Source: Ditylenchus dipsaci
Taxonomy: Eukaryota; Nematoda; Chromadorea; Rhabditida; Anguinidae
Direction: 5' to 3'
DNA: 64,000 bases
Assembly: GCA_004194705.1 (NCBI GenBank)
Contig: SADC01000016.1
Coordinates: 186,001 to 250,000, forward strand
Position 1 is the stretch's first letter. Each line of letters begins with the position of its first letter. The notes under the pieces are model-generated. The model was not told the DNA's origin. It saw only the letters and a list, made by a program, of their open reading frames with translations, and made no database searches. Below are positions 11,250-24,098 of the stretch, in pieces. The position numbers and the translations under genes are program-made.

Positions 11250-11880
11250 GTTAGAGTTGGAGTCAGTTTGTAGTGAGGGTGTTCACAATAGCATTTTACT
11301 CCAACTCTAATTGTGACCTCTTCACAGCGGTTGTGTTTTTCGACACCGAAATTCTTTTTTCGTTTTTTTATCGTATTTTGTTGGAAATCAACACTTCCAA
11401 GGTAGTTAAAGATAAAAAAGCGTTATAGTTGGAGTAAAAGTCGGAGTTAGAGTGAAAAGCGTTCGAAATAACGATTTACTTCAAATCCGACTCCAACCAT
11501 TGTGAAAAAGCCATAAATGTATTTCAATATTGCAGATATTGTAAACTACAGGTGAGTGAGAGGGGCGGGGAATGCGGGGCGGTTGGTTGATTGCACGTTG
11601 CGATTCCCCACCCCCGCTACGATTACTTTAAAAATCCCTTATGCGAACAGAAATCCTATCACTACAGCACATCTTCGAAATCCCCACTCGTCACGCAAAA
11701 CACGGGTAGGGGGGTGGTGTTCGTACTCGGCGCTGATGCTATAAATAATAAAAAAGTAGTGCGAAATAACTTATGCCTATATTTTTACTTCAATTTTTGA
11801 GATCTTTTGCAAATACTAGTTTGCGAGGATTCTGAATAAGTAACTGGCTTTAAAAAGTCAACCATCGTATAATTTTGGAT
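11250..11880. other. Intergenic, imperfect inverted words
   Basis: Words such as TTGGAGTCAG, ACTCCAACTCTAA and AGTTGGAGTAAAAGTCGG recur in both orientations from 11254 to 11500 and suggest an old foldback without clear ends. No gene is supported. Confidence 0.4.
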
Positions 11881-11886
11881 ATAAGA

Positions 11887-12068
11887 CAGGGCTACCAAAT
11901 GAAAATTTCAAAATAAAGCACATTTGGTCGAAAGTGTCATTTTATCCAGTGCTTGTTGGGATTTGAGTGCCAAAGATAAACATTTTGACTTGAGATCTCA
12001 AAATTAATAAGGATTTGAGGTCCCAAATAAAGGACAAATCCTTAAATAAAGGACGTTTGGAAGCCCTG
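11887..12068. mobile_element. hAT-like MITE, AAAGGAC words (TSD ATATAAGA)
   Basis: The ends CAGGGCTACCAAATG and CGTTTGGAAGCCCTG have a perfect duplication ATATAAGA (11879-11886, 12069-12076). AAAGGAC-type words lie near the right end. 35024-35232 is a second member. Confidence 0.87.
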
Positions 12069-12299
12069 ATATAAGACCATATGTAGCAGATCAGGCAGCA
12101 GTATCTTATATCGAATGTTCCCAAAAGCGTATTTTGACCACTCTTTGATGCTTCCCCGGTCGTTTTTCCGCTAGAATATCTGTTTATGGGCGCTGGACAG
12201 ACAATAAAAAAAACCTTTTTTTGACCAAAATTTGACTTTTTGTTTTGGTCCGCCAATGCAAACCACCTTAAATTAGGGTATTCTACCACGTTTTTGGTC

Positions 12300-12480
12300 C
12301 CCAGCGCTGGGCAAGAAGAGCCTCTATATGTATTTAATGATCAAGAATCTTGCTTCAAATCATGTCTGAGGTACGTGAGTGCAAGCATTCCAAACTCCCA
12401 AGGCCCGAATAAGGGGCAAGGCGCCTTGATAGTGCAGAAAATAAAACGCAGGGGGCTTGGCGTTGAGACGTAAATTCTCT
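12300..12480 (+). other. Hairpin core, copy 3 (degenerate)
   Basis: The order AATCATGTCTGAGGTACGTGA, CCAAGGCCCG and GGGGGCTTGGCGTTGAGA follows the other copies but with many substitutions. The right donor-like mate is lost. Confidence 0.55.
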
Positions 12481-12556
12481 CAAATATGTGTAAGGTGGTA
12501 TAATTGGGGCGTAATCGTTTCTCCAATGAAACTTTTGCCAATGAGATATTTTGAAA

Positions 12557-13019
12557 AGGATAAAACGGAAATATGCCACGTTCTGGAGAAAAAGTGCCAC
12601 GTTTTAGTGAAAAAGTGCCACGTTTTTTCGATTCTAGTCAAGAAGGCGAAAAAGTGCCACGTTTTAGTGAAAAAGTTCCACGTTTTTTTTTAATTTGCCT
12701 AGTTTTTCACAGATATGCCTGATTTCATTGGTCGCTTTTTTTCCAAAGACATATCAATAGCAAGCTAATGGTAATCTTCAAAATTTCAGGTGTAAATCAT
12801 TGATTTATCTAAGAAACCTTATTGTCAGAAAACGTGGCAGATTTTCACAAAAACGTGGCACTTTTTCTCTAAAACGTGGCACATTTTCCTAAAACGTGGC
12901 ACTTTTTCACAAAGCGTGGCACTTTTTCACTAAAACGTGGCACTTTTTCGCCTTCTTGACTAGAATCGAAAAAACGTGGCACTTTTTCACTGAAACGTGG
13001 CACTTTTACGTATCGTCCT
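12557..13019. mobile_element. hAT-like element, CGTGGCACTTTTTC words (TSD TTTTGAAA)
   Basis: The ends AGGATAAAACGG and CGTATCGTCCT are flanked by a perfect duplication TTTTGAAA (12549-12556, 13020-13027). Roughly 20-bp copies of AAAAGTGCCACGTTTTAGTG run in one orientation on the left and inverted on the right. The ORFs here are array artefacts. Confidence 0.85.
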
Positions 13020-13290
13020 TTTTGAAAATGGCATCTTTTTGCCAATGAGATCACTTCGCCAATGGTATGTTTTCGCCAATAGCTTCTTTTCTCAAGTATT
13101 GTTATTCTTTTGTCCGGCAAATTACCACTCATTCTATAGCTCATCTCACTGGCTACAAAATGAGTGGTAATTTGCCTGACGAAAAAGTCGGAGTACTTGA
13201 GAAAAGAAGCTATTAGCGAAAACATAACACTGGCAAAGTGATCTCATTGGCAAAAGATGCCATTTTCAAAAATATCTCATTGGCAAAAAA
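13020..13290. repeat. Foldback around TTTGCCAATGAGAT
   Basis: GCATCTTTTTGCCAATGAGA on the left pairs with CTCATTGGCAAAAGATGC on the right. The centre CTCATCTCACTGGCTACAAA recurs at 21805-21840. The 12557-13019 element appears to have inserted in its left flank, since CCAATGAGATATTTTGAAAA lies just before it. Confidence 0.65.
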
Positions 13291-13299
13291 ATTTTAATT

Positions 13300-15550
13300 T
13301 TTCAATATGTAATTACTATATATTCGAATTTATGTATTCTGAAAAAGTAGCTTGCGTAAAAAGCATTAAATAATTGATAAATTGCGTTATTTTTTCGAAG
13401 ACCAGTATCTAAATAATTCTTACCCAATTATTCTTCAAAGCACTTTCCAACTACAACTACTGTAGCTAGCAATTTAAGCAATAAATTTCAAGTTTTATTG
13501 CTTAGATTAGATGAGTTTTCAGCAGTTTTTTGTTCAACTAAAACGTAGATGGTTGTCTTTGGGAGGTCTAAATTTGCATATTCCCCCAAATATTTAATAC
13601 CGCTTTTTGCATCAAACATTTAAATGGTTCAGTATGCAAGTTGAATTGCTTACAAAGTACAGTAGACTTTAATGGCAACAGAAATGAAAAACAATGGACT
13701 TGAATGTTGGTAAACCACTTCTTATTTTTCTCTAAATTAATGTCTCGTTTATTTTTCTTATCTCAATTTTCATCTATTTAAAAGAGGACAAGAGAGAAAA
13801 CAGCTGGATAGAGAGAGACGACGAAAATTATAAACATTCAAAAAATTGCCTTCTCTGCCAAATGATAAACCTCTTTGCACCACCAGTCCATTAATCTGTC
13901 ATTAAAAAGAGAGAAACAAACAAAGCAGTTTTTTTATTATTTCGAAAAAATTTGAATGCAAAACAGACGCCGTTATGGCTAAGACACATATTGGCACACA
14001 ACTGAGACTGTGACTGAAAGAGTTTTAAAGAGGTCAAAATACTTTCATAAGCCTTATTCTATCATTTTTAAAGACGCAGGCATACTTTCGCAAAGGTATG
14101 CTGAAACAGCTTTATGCACACTATAGGGTGACACAGAAAATACTGACGTTTTTTAAAAGTTTGTCGAGAGCTTCCGCGCACAGGATAAACACTGAAATTT
14201 TATTTGGGGTTTCAGCCAACAATTTTAGTAGAGTCTTCACCAGGAAGGTAATTACAAAGTAGACAGAGAAAATACACATGCTCAATACACTAAAAATTTG
14301 CAATTGGTTCGTCAACTGAATTTAAATCAATAAATTTTGCAAATCATCTCTGAACGTCTCTTTTATTTATTTTGTATTTTTATATGCACTTTTTGCCTTG
14401 GGGACCAAAGGAAAACCAAGGATTTGGCCAAATTTTGGTCAGAAATGTTTTTTTTTCAAAAAATCATTTTTTATACAAGAAAGTGTCAGAAAACATCCTT
14501 TTTATTGTTTTCGGCATATAAAAATTACGAGATGTTTTAAGACGATTTGCAAGATATCATAAAATGCGCATTTTTTTCAACCTCCCCAAAATCTGAAATC
14601 TTAAATTGGAATTGGTAGAGCTCGTGGGAGTTAAGAAAAGGCAAAAAACAGATTTGCAAAAATATTTACTCTAGGCTGAGATATAGGTCCTCAAAGTGGT
14701 CGTTTATTGGAGAGTGCAGTTAATTAGATCGTTAATTAGAAAGTGGTCTTTTATTAGACAATATACGGTAAATGAGCCCAGATTACTTTTTTAAAAAGGG
14801 CAGAAACTTTAAAAATATCGATGAATGCGAATATAAAAAAAAATATGCAGAAATACGAAACTATTGGTTCCCAACTTATTTTTTTAATTTTGCAAGAAGA
14901 AAAAGATGCTAAATAGAATTTGCCTTGCACCACTGGATTTTTTTTGTAAAATTGCATTTTACAAATTTTTGAAGATATTTCTAATTGGTTTTCAACCACT
15001 GTTAATAACAATAGTCAAGATGGATATCTAAAAAATGTAAAGGGCTAATCTCTTCAAAGTTTTATTCTATAAAAAATCAACATATCTCGAAAGTAGATAC
15101 GCCACTTGATAGAATATATTTGGAACTTTTGATTAAAAGTTTCTTGCGTTTGATTGTGTGTTTGAATTGTTTGTGCTAAACAGTTGAGATTAAAAGAGTG
15201 GCTTACTTATTAAATTATGGATTAATATTTGTAAAGCCCAAATACTAACGGCATAATATGATTTAGTAAGTGAAAAAGCTGAAATATGCCTCGAAAAAGA
15301 TGAATTGTGATACGGAAAGAACTTTCATGTGGCATATTTAAGCTTTTTCGCCAACCAGATCATTATAAACAAATACCAATTCCAAAAAATGGTCAATATA
15401 CGAGCGCTAAAATAAGTTAGTCCGGGCAAAAATGGGTTGACTGTATGTATATTATATCTTAGGGTGATTATTGTTGAGGAGTTCGACTGCATAAGTATCA
15501 CAGTTATAAAAATGGTAGATTACACAACAAAAGGCAGAGGTTATAATAAC
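13300..15550. other. Intergenic; MITE fragments
   Basis: There is no supported gene. 14380-14560 is a one-armed fragment of the GGCACTT family (TGCCTTGGGGACCA present). 14580-14770 ends at TATACGGTA and matches 20140-20290 and, inverted, 32935-33120. Confidence 0.5.
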
Positions 15551-15559
15551 AAGCAGTTA

Positions 15560-18500
15560 TCAAGCTCTGCCAATTAAATGGCATCTCAGATGGACCAAGA
15601 GGGTGGAGCTGGCATAGCGCACAAATTCCTCTCGGCCCAATGGTAGATTACATTTATGACATTTGGTCTCCTGCTCCACCACAAAACAGGTGTGTGCCCG
15701 TTTGAAGTCGATGGTGGCCTGTTCTTTAGCAATAACTTTGTGACTGAGCACATTTCTCAACTTTACACAATTGCTTGAATTGAGAGTGTGGGCTAGAGAC
15801 CGAGACAAAAAGCTGGAAATCAAGTCAGAACACAGTAGGTCAGATGGTATGTTTGACAAAACTTCTTCCACCTCAGCATCACTTTCCAGCAGATTGAGAA
15901 TTTTGGGGATTTGCAGGCGCATCACTGGATCTAATCTGTAAAGTAGCAAAAAATATGTTTAGTGAACTTTGAAAACATTTGAGTAAGTTTACTTGGAAAG
16001 ACGAAGATACAGGTTCAGCATTGGTTTAAGCATCTGAGAATTAGAGAACTTAGAACAAAGCTGTTCGGCTGCACTCAGATCTAATGTCTCACTATTTTGT
16101 TGGATAAGTTTTTTTAGACAATCCACATCATTGGTCTCCTATAATTAAATTGTATTCTATCAGAAGCGCAGTCTCTAATATAAGTTCTCCCTAAGGCTGA
16201 AACTATTGGGGGGGGGGTTGGAATGTCGGATTGGTGGTACAATACGTTTTGTTGGGCGGAGATTTGAAATGAACTTGGTCTAGAAATAAAAAGTTGCAAA
16301 GGCGAAAATAGCACGAAAAGAACTCAAACAACCTTATCCCCATGTTTTATTATTTTATTTTTGTTTTTGGAAGTTGAAAAACAGAAGCTCGCGCTATTTA
16401 AAAAATGCAGCGATTGTTTTCTGGTGAAAACAAGTTCATAAAAATTTAAAAAAAAATTAAAACAAAACATCTTTTCTCCATAAGCTTTCTCCAAAATATC
16501 CTTTTACCGATTGCTAAAAGTTTCTTTTAAACCTGTACTTCCCAAGCTTAAAAAACTTTCAATGAAGTCTGAAAAGGCTCACATTGCATTCGAAGAGTAT
16601 TGCTTCCACTTGGAATTTGGACTCGTCTCTCCAAGCACTTTTTACAAATTCGGCATCCAAGCAAGCCGAAAATAGAATAAAGTTGCGAAACTTGTAGCGT
16701 AGGCTGTCAGACTCTTGATCTGCAGCAATTATGCTATTAACGTAGAGTTGAAACAATTTTTCATGTAACGATTTGTCTTCCTAAACAACTGCCTTTGAAC
16801 AGGGAATTGAAAAGTCATACAAGTACACTTACTAATAAACTAATATTTTTTTCCAAGTATTGCAGTAGTAGTTCAGGATGTTTTTCAAATATTTCAACCA
16901 CTAAATGAGCATCTTGCAATCCTAACACACATGACTCTTGTATGATTTGCATACATTCAGCTGGCTTTAAGGCGGTCATCCACTTGAGTGTTTCAGTTAG
17001 GACATTCTTATCTTTTACCCTAAATATGTGTTTAACAACCAAATTTTGTTTGAAATCATCAAAATATGCTGTAAAAAAGTCTACAATCTGGCAGCAAAAT
17101 TATTTTTCTGACTTTAACTCTATAGATCGGGCAGCTCCCCTGGGTCTCCCTTGTAATTTTTTCATCTTTTCTTTGGTTAACTAGAATATAAAATTAACTA
17201 ACTGTGTAGCTATTTGCAGAAGTTCATTTATATCAAGGGATTCTGTGGTAAAATCTTCATGCACCACTTCTCCGTCAACCAATTTTCGCCACAATTCAAA
17301 CGCTTCAGCAAAGCACTGAGCATCTGCAGCCAGTTTAGCAGCTAAATTACATGAGCCATGCGAAACCAGCCAACTCGAACGAAATTCTGCACTGTTCCAC
17401 ATTGAAGGATCCAATTTATCTAGCTCTGAGAATTGCTTTTGCAAAATGAATATTTTAGCTAGCGAAGTATCAACAATCTAAACATAAAAATTTATCCACT
17501 GTAATTTTAAAACACTAAAATAATTATGCCTGGCTATAAGATCTAGCCCATGGTAAACATCGGATATTTTGCAAGTATTGTTGGAGCACATCCAGAGAAA
17601 CAATTTCTACGTCAGTATCTCGCAAGCCCTTTCGCAGTTCCATATTTGACACAAATCCATCAACAGAAATTTGCTGTGAAAGAGCTATGAATTCTCGGGG
17701 GTCTGCTTCTGACTCAACTAATAGCTCCAAACAGTCTTCAATTTTTCTAATGTTAGGCACATAAATGCAGCCAGTTGTTTGAGGTGGTTGAGCTTCTAAA
17801 CATAGTTAAAATTGGGGAAAATTTTTTTCTTGTCGCCGAACGACTTCTTTTTGTCGCCGAAATACTTTTTCTTGTCGCCGAAAAAAGTTGTCGCCGAAAA
17901 TCTCTTTTTTGTCGCCGAAAATCATTTTCGTGTCGCCGAAAGTTGGTCTCCACACGAAATCCACAATTTTAAATTTTTTTGTGTGAAATTCAGGGGTGGG
18001 CAAAGACCAGATGGCTCAGGACCCACTCTGGAATGCCCGAAAGGCCAAAAAAATTGGTTTTTCGGGGGTTTGCTAAAGGGGAGTAAGCTTTTTGAGAAAA
18101 ATCGATTGAGCGGATCATATTTCGGGTCCGATGGGCTTAACCGCTCAGAATTCCAGGTTTTTGGTGGTTTTTGGTGGTTCAGGGTGGAATTCTGATCGGT
18201 CTAACCGTTCGGACCCAAAATCTGATCCGCTCAATCGATTTTTCTCAAAAAGTTTACTCCCCCTTTAATAAACCCCCGAAAAACCAATTATTTTGGCCTT
18301 TTGGCCATTCCAGAGTGGGTCTTGAGCCATCTGGTCTTTGCCCACTCCTGAATTTCACACAAAAAATTTAAAAATTGTGGATTTCGTGTCGAGACCAACT
18401 TTCGGCGACAAAAAAGATATTTTCGGCGGCAACTTTTTTCGGCGACAAGAAAAAGTATTTCGGCGACAAGAAAAAGTTTTGCCCTTAAAATTGTGTGTAT

Positions 18501-21357
18501 GTGACAGCGCTTTTCTAAATCTGATAACCTTGCTTAACCGAGCTGAGTCAACTGCGAAATAAATGCAAGAACAAATTGTGGTCATTAAAAATTGTCCAGA
18601 CAACTTGGCACTTTCTGTGCTTAGAGACTACCGTAAGACCTAGAGTTGGTCAATTTTCGGTTTTATCAGCAAATTCGACGAGATTTTGGTGGATTTGCCA
18701 AATTTAATACATCATTCGAGTGGTAACCGGCGAATTAGCCGCGGATTTGCCGGATTCGCTGCATCAGCCGATTCGGCCAATCCTGGTCGAAATAATAATT
18801 TAATAATAATAATTTAATGATTTAATAATTTGATTTATGATTTAATAATTATAATAATTTAATTCTAATAATAATTTAAATTCGAAAAATTTAAGGCCAA
18901 ACTTCAAAGGCCGCCCCAACTTTTTTCGGAAATTTTTCGCTAGAAATGTGCTTTATAAAATTATCTTTCTGATGCACTAATGGAGCTGATGGAGCGCGCA
19001 GATTTCAAATTTCGATGGCGGTTTTTTGGCCAAAAATTAGTGTTCGAAAAAGCTAAATTTTTGAAAAACACATTTTTTCGCTAAAGTTAACAGCAGACTG
19101 TTTTTTAAGCAACTCATTCTGCGTCGAATAGGCTTTTAAAAAGTTGAACATTATCAGATTTTCAGTAAGTACGAACTGTTTTAAGAAGTGTACAGGTTTT
19201 TCTGAGGTCCGAACTTTGGTAGGCCACAGCTCTGCGAATTTTCGAGAAAATATAGCCGAATTTGATGCCATCGTACTCAGCACATCGTAGGGTTACGTTT
19301 AGGCCCAAACACTCAATTTCCTACTTTCTAAGGGGTCGAGATGGTATTAATAAAAGGACAAAATTACAAAACTTCTCTTTTAAAAGTTCCCAAATAGTCC
19401 CCTCCAGGGCTTTTTAGAAGCTTTACGATATAAGCTGTCTTACCAAGAGAGTAGACTCGTCACAAGAAAATCGTAAAGATGAATCACGCATGACCCTAAA
19501 GCGGCTTCTAATTGACTATTCTCTAACAGTTCTCTATCTGAAAGCAACCATCAAAACACTTGTTTACATAATGAAAAAAATAAACCTGAGCAATCAAGGA
19601 TACTGGAACTATTTCAAAAATTCCGTTTTCAGCAACCACAAAAAGTAGGCCATCAATATTGGTCAACAAACGACTTGAACAGGTGATCGGCAGAGATTGT
19701 TCAAGTTTTTGTGAAAGCAAACTTAACTCAAAAATTATCTAGTTGAACAAAAACACAAAATTCAAAGAGAACCACCTAAACACATACAGGGAATCCTGTG
19801 TGAGACATAGAAGAAAGGGTTTTTGTGTTCAACTGCGTGAACAACTGGCTCGCCCAAAGGTAATGGCGCTCTAGATGAGATCCCGTCGGCATCGACAAAA
19901 TGGCTAAACCTCCAACACCATACATCATAAACTCTTCCTACAAAAAGTGTTGAGGGTTATGGAAATGAAGATAAAGTTAACTGACTGCTTCTAGGCTTGA
20001 GACCATAGGAGGCAAGAGACCAGAGTCAAAATCTGCAAACCAAACGTCATCAAGTATAGACCCTAGGGTTAGCGCGGTGGGCGGTGGTTCATATTTTTAA
20101 ACTCTCCGAAAAATCGGAAAAGTTTTGACTGATCTCGAAATTGTCGAGTGAAAATTCAAAATCTAAAAAGCCGAATCAGTAGAGCTTGTGGTTATTAAGA
20201 AACGCAATAAGCAGCTCTGCAAAATATTTACTCTAGTTTGATATACAGACCCTCAGAGTTAAGGGGAGGGCTTAGGGTTAGGACGTTTATGGTAAGTGTG
20301 TGAAAAAATAGCATTTTGCCTTTGTAATAGATGATAGATCCGTGTAACTTACTTAAGTCAAAAAGCCTTAGGTTGGTTTTGCTCAAGGAGTTGTAGAGAT
20401 AGTAAGCCAGCTGCGTGGCGTAACAAATAACATGCTTGCTGTAGGACATGACAAGCACATTAGAGTCTACACCAACTTTTTGAATAATGTCTAATTTTCC
20501 ATCAGCTAGCCTCTGCCCTAACACAATTTCCTTTTGCAATGTGGCAATAGAAAACTAAATACGCATTGTATGGTACAAAATTTCAATAAATGAAAAAAAC
20601 TACCTGCAAAATAAAAGGTTCGTCCACTGTGGGATTTTGATTCAGGGCGAGGTATTTAACATTGTTAGCGGCTGAAGCAACCTGAAGTTGAAATAAGAAT
20701 GTATATGTTGAAAAAGATTTTTGCTAAATGCCTCACTGAAAAAGTGTCCACATCAACATAGTACAGTGTGCTTTCACTGACCAACAACAGCAGGCCCAAT
20801 GCTGAGGTGGAAATCAATTGGTCGATGGGTGTTTGCTAAACAATAATAGTTTGGCATATAGCCTGCCAGTCGAAAAATCCAAACAAACTTTTGGTAAATC
20901 AAGCGTTGCCTCAATCTTCCAATTCTTGTCATCAAGAATCTTGCAAATGTAGATATGGCCCTGGTTTGTGCCAATGAAAATGTTATTCTCAAATCCAGTG
21001 ACGACATTCACCTGTAAAAGTTCACATTCAAGAAAGTCGTAACATCAGTTTTTTCAACGGCGGAATTGCAAAATCTTAAAGGGCTCCAAAAATTATCTCT
21101 AACCACTTGTTTGTGCTTTTGAGAATTTAAACACAAGAAGATGTTTTAGGTGGAGCAGATTCAAGTAAAAAGTAAAAAATAGAAAAGTAAGACCTGCAAA
21201 AACGTTTTTCAATCATAAAAAGTGGTTAAGTTTTCTTTGTGGACCATTCTTAAATTGTGTACCTTGGCCGTTTTTAACCCACCTTTTCACCATTAGTCAA
21301 AAATGAAAGAGAGCATCGAGATTGGGTTTCAAAAAATTTGTGAGATGGCGATGCCAT
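15560..21357 (-). CDS. TGFBRAP1: TGFBRAP1/VPS3-like CORVET subunit
   Basis: This protein tethers early endosomes as the Rab5-binding arm of the CORVET complex. Minus-strand exons, read 5' to 3', are 21357-21283, 21011-20889, 20835-20737, 20681-20604, 20554-20353, 20032-19986, 19937-about 19788 (or 19807), 19738-19586, 17746-17530, 17477-17199, 17087-16833, 16780-16583, 16138-15993 and 15935-15560. The product is about 800 aa, near the family length. Exons 2-8 give a CNH-type beta-propeller (FIGTNQGHIY, LALNQNP, GISSRAP, LLFVVAENG). The later exons give helical VPS39-like repeats, and the C-terminus has CHKCNLPLG...FVRY. The start Met at 21357 is the only one joining in phase to exon 2. One intron appears to be GC-AG (17478-17529). 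One-base shifts occur near 19895 and at 17742-17746, each in a homopolymer. Intron 8 holds a foldback transposon. Identity is firm; two junctions are not. Confidence 0.88.
17814..18484. mobile_element. hAT-like foldback, GTCGCCGAA words (TSD TTAAAATT)
   Basis: It is flanked by a perfect duplication TTAAAATT (17806-17813, 18485-18492), with ends GGGGAAAATTTTTTTC and AAAAAGTTTTGCCC. GTCGCCGAA runs in tandem on the left and inverted on the right. The centre is an almost loopless foldback carrying AAAGACCAGATGGCTCA. That core reappears at 59355-59810 between quite different ends. It lies in a TGFBRAP1 intron. Confidence 0.85.
18600..19580. other. Intronic filler of TGFBRAP1
   Basis: This is part of the long intron 17747-19585. 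It contains low-complexity AT repeats (AATAATTTAAT, about 18790-18890) and no exon that I can place. Confidence 0.5.
20140..20290. repeat. Fragment of the TACGGTA MITE family
   Basis: The order of AGAGCTTGTGGTTATTAAGA, AAATATTTACTCTAG and AGACCCTC matches 14590-14700 and the inverse of 32960-33060. It lies in a TGFBRAP1 intron. Confidence 0.55.
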
Positions 21358-21711
21358 CACGCCATACACAATTGCTCAGATATACACGAGCAAGTCCAAG
21401 CTAAAAGTAACTAAAATGTACATTCATATTTTACATTGGTTTGCTGCAAAGCATTCGCTGCGAAATGCAGTATGAGAACAAATTACTTGCAAATTGTGTT
21501 TTAATAAAAAAATGTCTTCTGACGCCTAATGATAACAATAAAGCACGTAATGACGTAAAAAGCTCGACCCAGGTTTTAACAACTCTCACGATTTCCTTTC
21601 AATGCTAAAGTTTTTAAAACATTATAAATGATTCTCCTTTAGAGCACAACACTACGTATCTAACCCATACTTGAGAAAAAAAAAGAAGCAACTTGAAGCA
21701 GAGAAAGCTTA

Positions 21712-21941
21712 CCGTATTTACCCTAATTTAAGACCCCCCCCTAATTCAAAATCGTGTTTTTGGCATTGTGTTTGTGACCCAGGTTTTCCCAGGCAAGTTA
21801 TACCTCATTTTGTAGCTCATCTCACTGGCTACAAAATGAGTGGTAAGTTGCATGAAAGCAGTCTTCAAAAAGTGGGTCAAAAACGCAATGCCACAAACAC
21901 AATTTGAACCAGGGGAAGGGCTTAGATTAGAGGTTTTACGG
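21712..21941. mobile_element. TA-flanked MITE, CCGTATTTACC ends
   Basis: The ends CCGTATTTACCCTAATTTAA and TTAGAGGTTTTACGG are inverted and flanked by TA. The arms pair through TTTTTGGCATTG/CAATGCC. The centre repeats the TAGCTCATCTCACTGGCTA palindrome also found at 13140-13160. Confidence 0.75.
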
Positions 21942-22498
21942 TAAATGTTAATTTTTGGATAAAGCCCTGGCATTTATCGAATATTCTTATTAAAGTTTTG
22001 AATGATGTCGTTCATGTAAACGATAAGCTAATAAAATATTTTCGAAGGTATATTTGTAGTCACAGAGCAATTTATAAGTGTGATTTCTTTTAAATAACGA
22101 AATGTGAAAAATCCCGAAATTTTAACGGAATTCCGAATTTTTTTAGCCAAGATTCCGATCCCGAAATTTTTTTCGGCTGATAATCTCGTCCCAAAATCCC
22201 GCCCGAAATAAATAATAAAATTTAAAATAAAATAAATAATAAAAAATAAAATTTTCATTCTCATCCCTATCTTAGTGACATTTTTAAACTTTTTTACTGT
22301 TCTTTAAAAAGCTCCAACTTCCTGCTGGTGTTTTTAGCCACATGGTGTTGTTTTGTTAAAAAATACAAATAAAAACTCTGTTGCCGAAGAGTAAAACTTT
22401 TTTAAAAATTTTTTTTTCACTTTTTTTACTTTAGAAAACTTTTTTCTTGCGTTCTTCGACTTTTAGAGGTCTAAAAATGCCCTTTTTATTTCCGGATC
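21942..22498. other. Intergenic
   Basis: No gene is supported. Words like CCCGAAATTTT and AATCCCGCCCGAAAT (22110-22205) look like the subterminal part of an old hAT element whose ends I could not place. Confidence 0.4.
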
Positions 22499-22897
22499 CG
22501 CGCAAATCCTGGGGACGCAACAAACTCGCCAACAAAAAACTCGCCAACGCGAAAGACTCGCCAACGCTATAACTCGCCAACGTAAAAGACTCGCCAACGT
22601 AAAAGACTCGCCATCGTCAAATCTCGCCAACGGCGAATCTCGCCAATAGCAAATCTCGCCAACGGCGAAACTCGCCAACGAAAAACTCGCCAACGCAAAA
22701 AACTCGCCAACGGAGAACTTGCCAACGGCGAAACTCCCCAACGGAGAACTCGCCAACGGCGAAACTCGCCGGTAAAATATCAACTGGCAACCAATTTAAC
22801 TGGCAACTATCAACTGGCAACCAATTCAAGTGGCAACTATCAACTGGCAACCAATTTAACTGGCATCTATCAACTGGCAACCTTTTTCAATTTTATT

Positions 22898-23322
22898 CAT
22901 GGTGGGGAAAACCGATAAAATTGCCCTATTTTATCGGTTTTATCCCTTTTTATTTATTCCTTATTTTTGCTGATTCAGACCCTTTTACTGATTTTTTTTA
23001 CCAAAATGATGAAGAAAGGTATAACGAGAATATTAGCGACCTATTTTACTGCAAAAAACATCAAATAGCTTTCCTAGTTGACGTTATAAAATAGTCATAA
23101 TTTGGTCAATTTTATCGTTATTTTATAACGTCAACTAGGAAAGCCATTTGATGTTTTTTGCAGTAAAATAGGTCGCTAATATTCTCGTTATACCTTTCTA
23201 TATCGTTTTGGTAAAAAAAATCAGTAAAAGGGTCTGATCAGCAAAATAAGGAATAAATAAAAAGGGATAAAACCGATAAAAACCGATAAAATAGGGCAAT
23301 TTTATCGGTTTTCCCCACCATG
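22898..23322. mobile_element. 425-bp near-perfect palindrome (TSD ATTTTATT)
   Basis: The ends CATGGTGGGGAAAACC and GGTTTTCCCCACCATG have a perfect duplication ATTTTATT (22890-22897, 23323-23330). The arms match almost base for base to a centre near 23110, leaving essentially no unique loop. It is nested in 22771-24853. Confidence 0.9.
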
Positions 23323-24098
23323 ATTTTATTAAAGGGGAGTTGCAAATCATAATGCGAATATTTTAAACTCTCAGGTTTAAATCCCCTGGGTGCATACCCT
23401 TTTTTTCTTTTTAATTTACAAGTTTGTAGTCAAAATGATCCTCATACTCTTGGCTATCCGACAAAATAATTAGATCGTGATTTCAAAATTCCTGGAGCTG
23501 ATTTGCAGGCTAAGACCTGCTAAATTTACAAAATTCGTTCGTTCGGGGGGTTTTCCTTTGATTTATGTTTTCCTACTTTTTTCTACAAGTCACGCATACC
23601 GAAATGTAGCTAAGATTCTAGGCTTTCATTTGAGCTATCAAACAGATAAAAAGTCAGTATAAAGTTAAAACTAGGACTCAAAAAAGATTGGACCATGTAC
23701 CCTTCCATGCCATTCTACCTGGACTATGCCAGAACTTTTTCGTATTATTTTGAAAGTGACGTTTTTTTGGAATATTGATTTACATGATCATTTACAACCT
23801 TATACTCAAAATGTAGCTCTGCTTCCTACCGGCATTTCCAGCATACGGTTGTATAAAAGCATGTAAATTAAATTTGCAAAAATTGTCAGTTTCGAAATAA
23901 TACCAAAATCTTACTCGTCAAAAGTACTCATGTCTTCCTTGGTCAAACCTTCACTAGCTATCTAAGTTTTTCTGCAGAGATTTTGGTGTGAAAATATTCT
24001 TAGCTGATTCCTCATGAAATTGTGACTCCAGAAAGTTACTAAATGCGTCTAAAAAAACAAAATGGGTAAAGGTTTAGGCAATATAAAGCTAAGTGAGC

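Noticed and set aside
17753..18603. Six short ORFs rich in FRRQK/FLSPK repeats
   Set aside because: Translations of GTCGCCGAA arrays and the foldback core within a TGFBRAP1 intron.
22463..22880. Minus ORFs with FAVGEFSVGEF and LPVDSCQLNW repeats
   Set aside because: Direct translation of the CTCGCCAACG and CAACTGGCAACC arrays.
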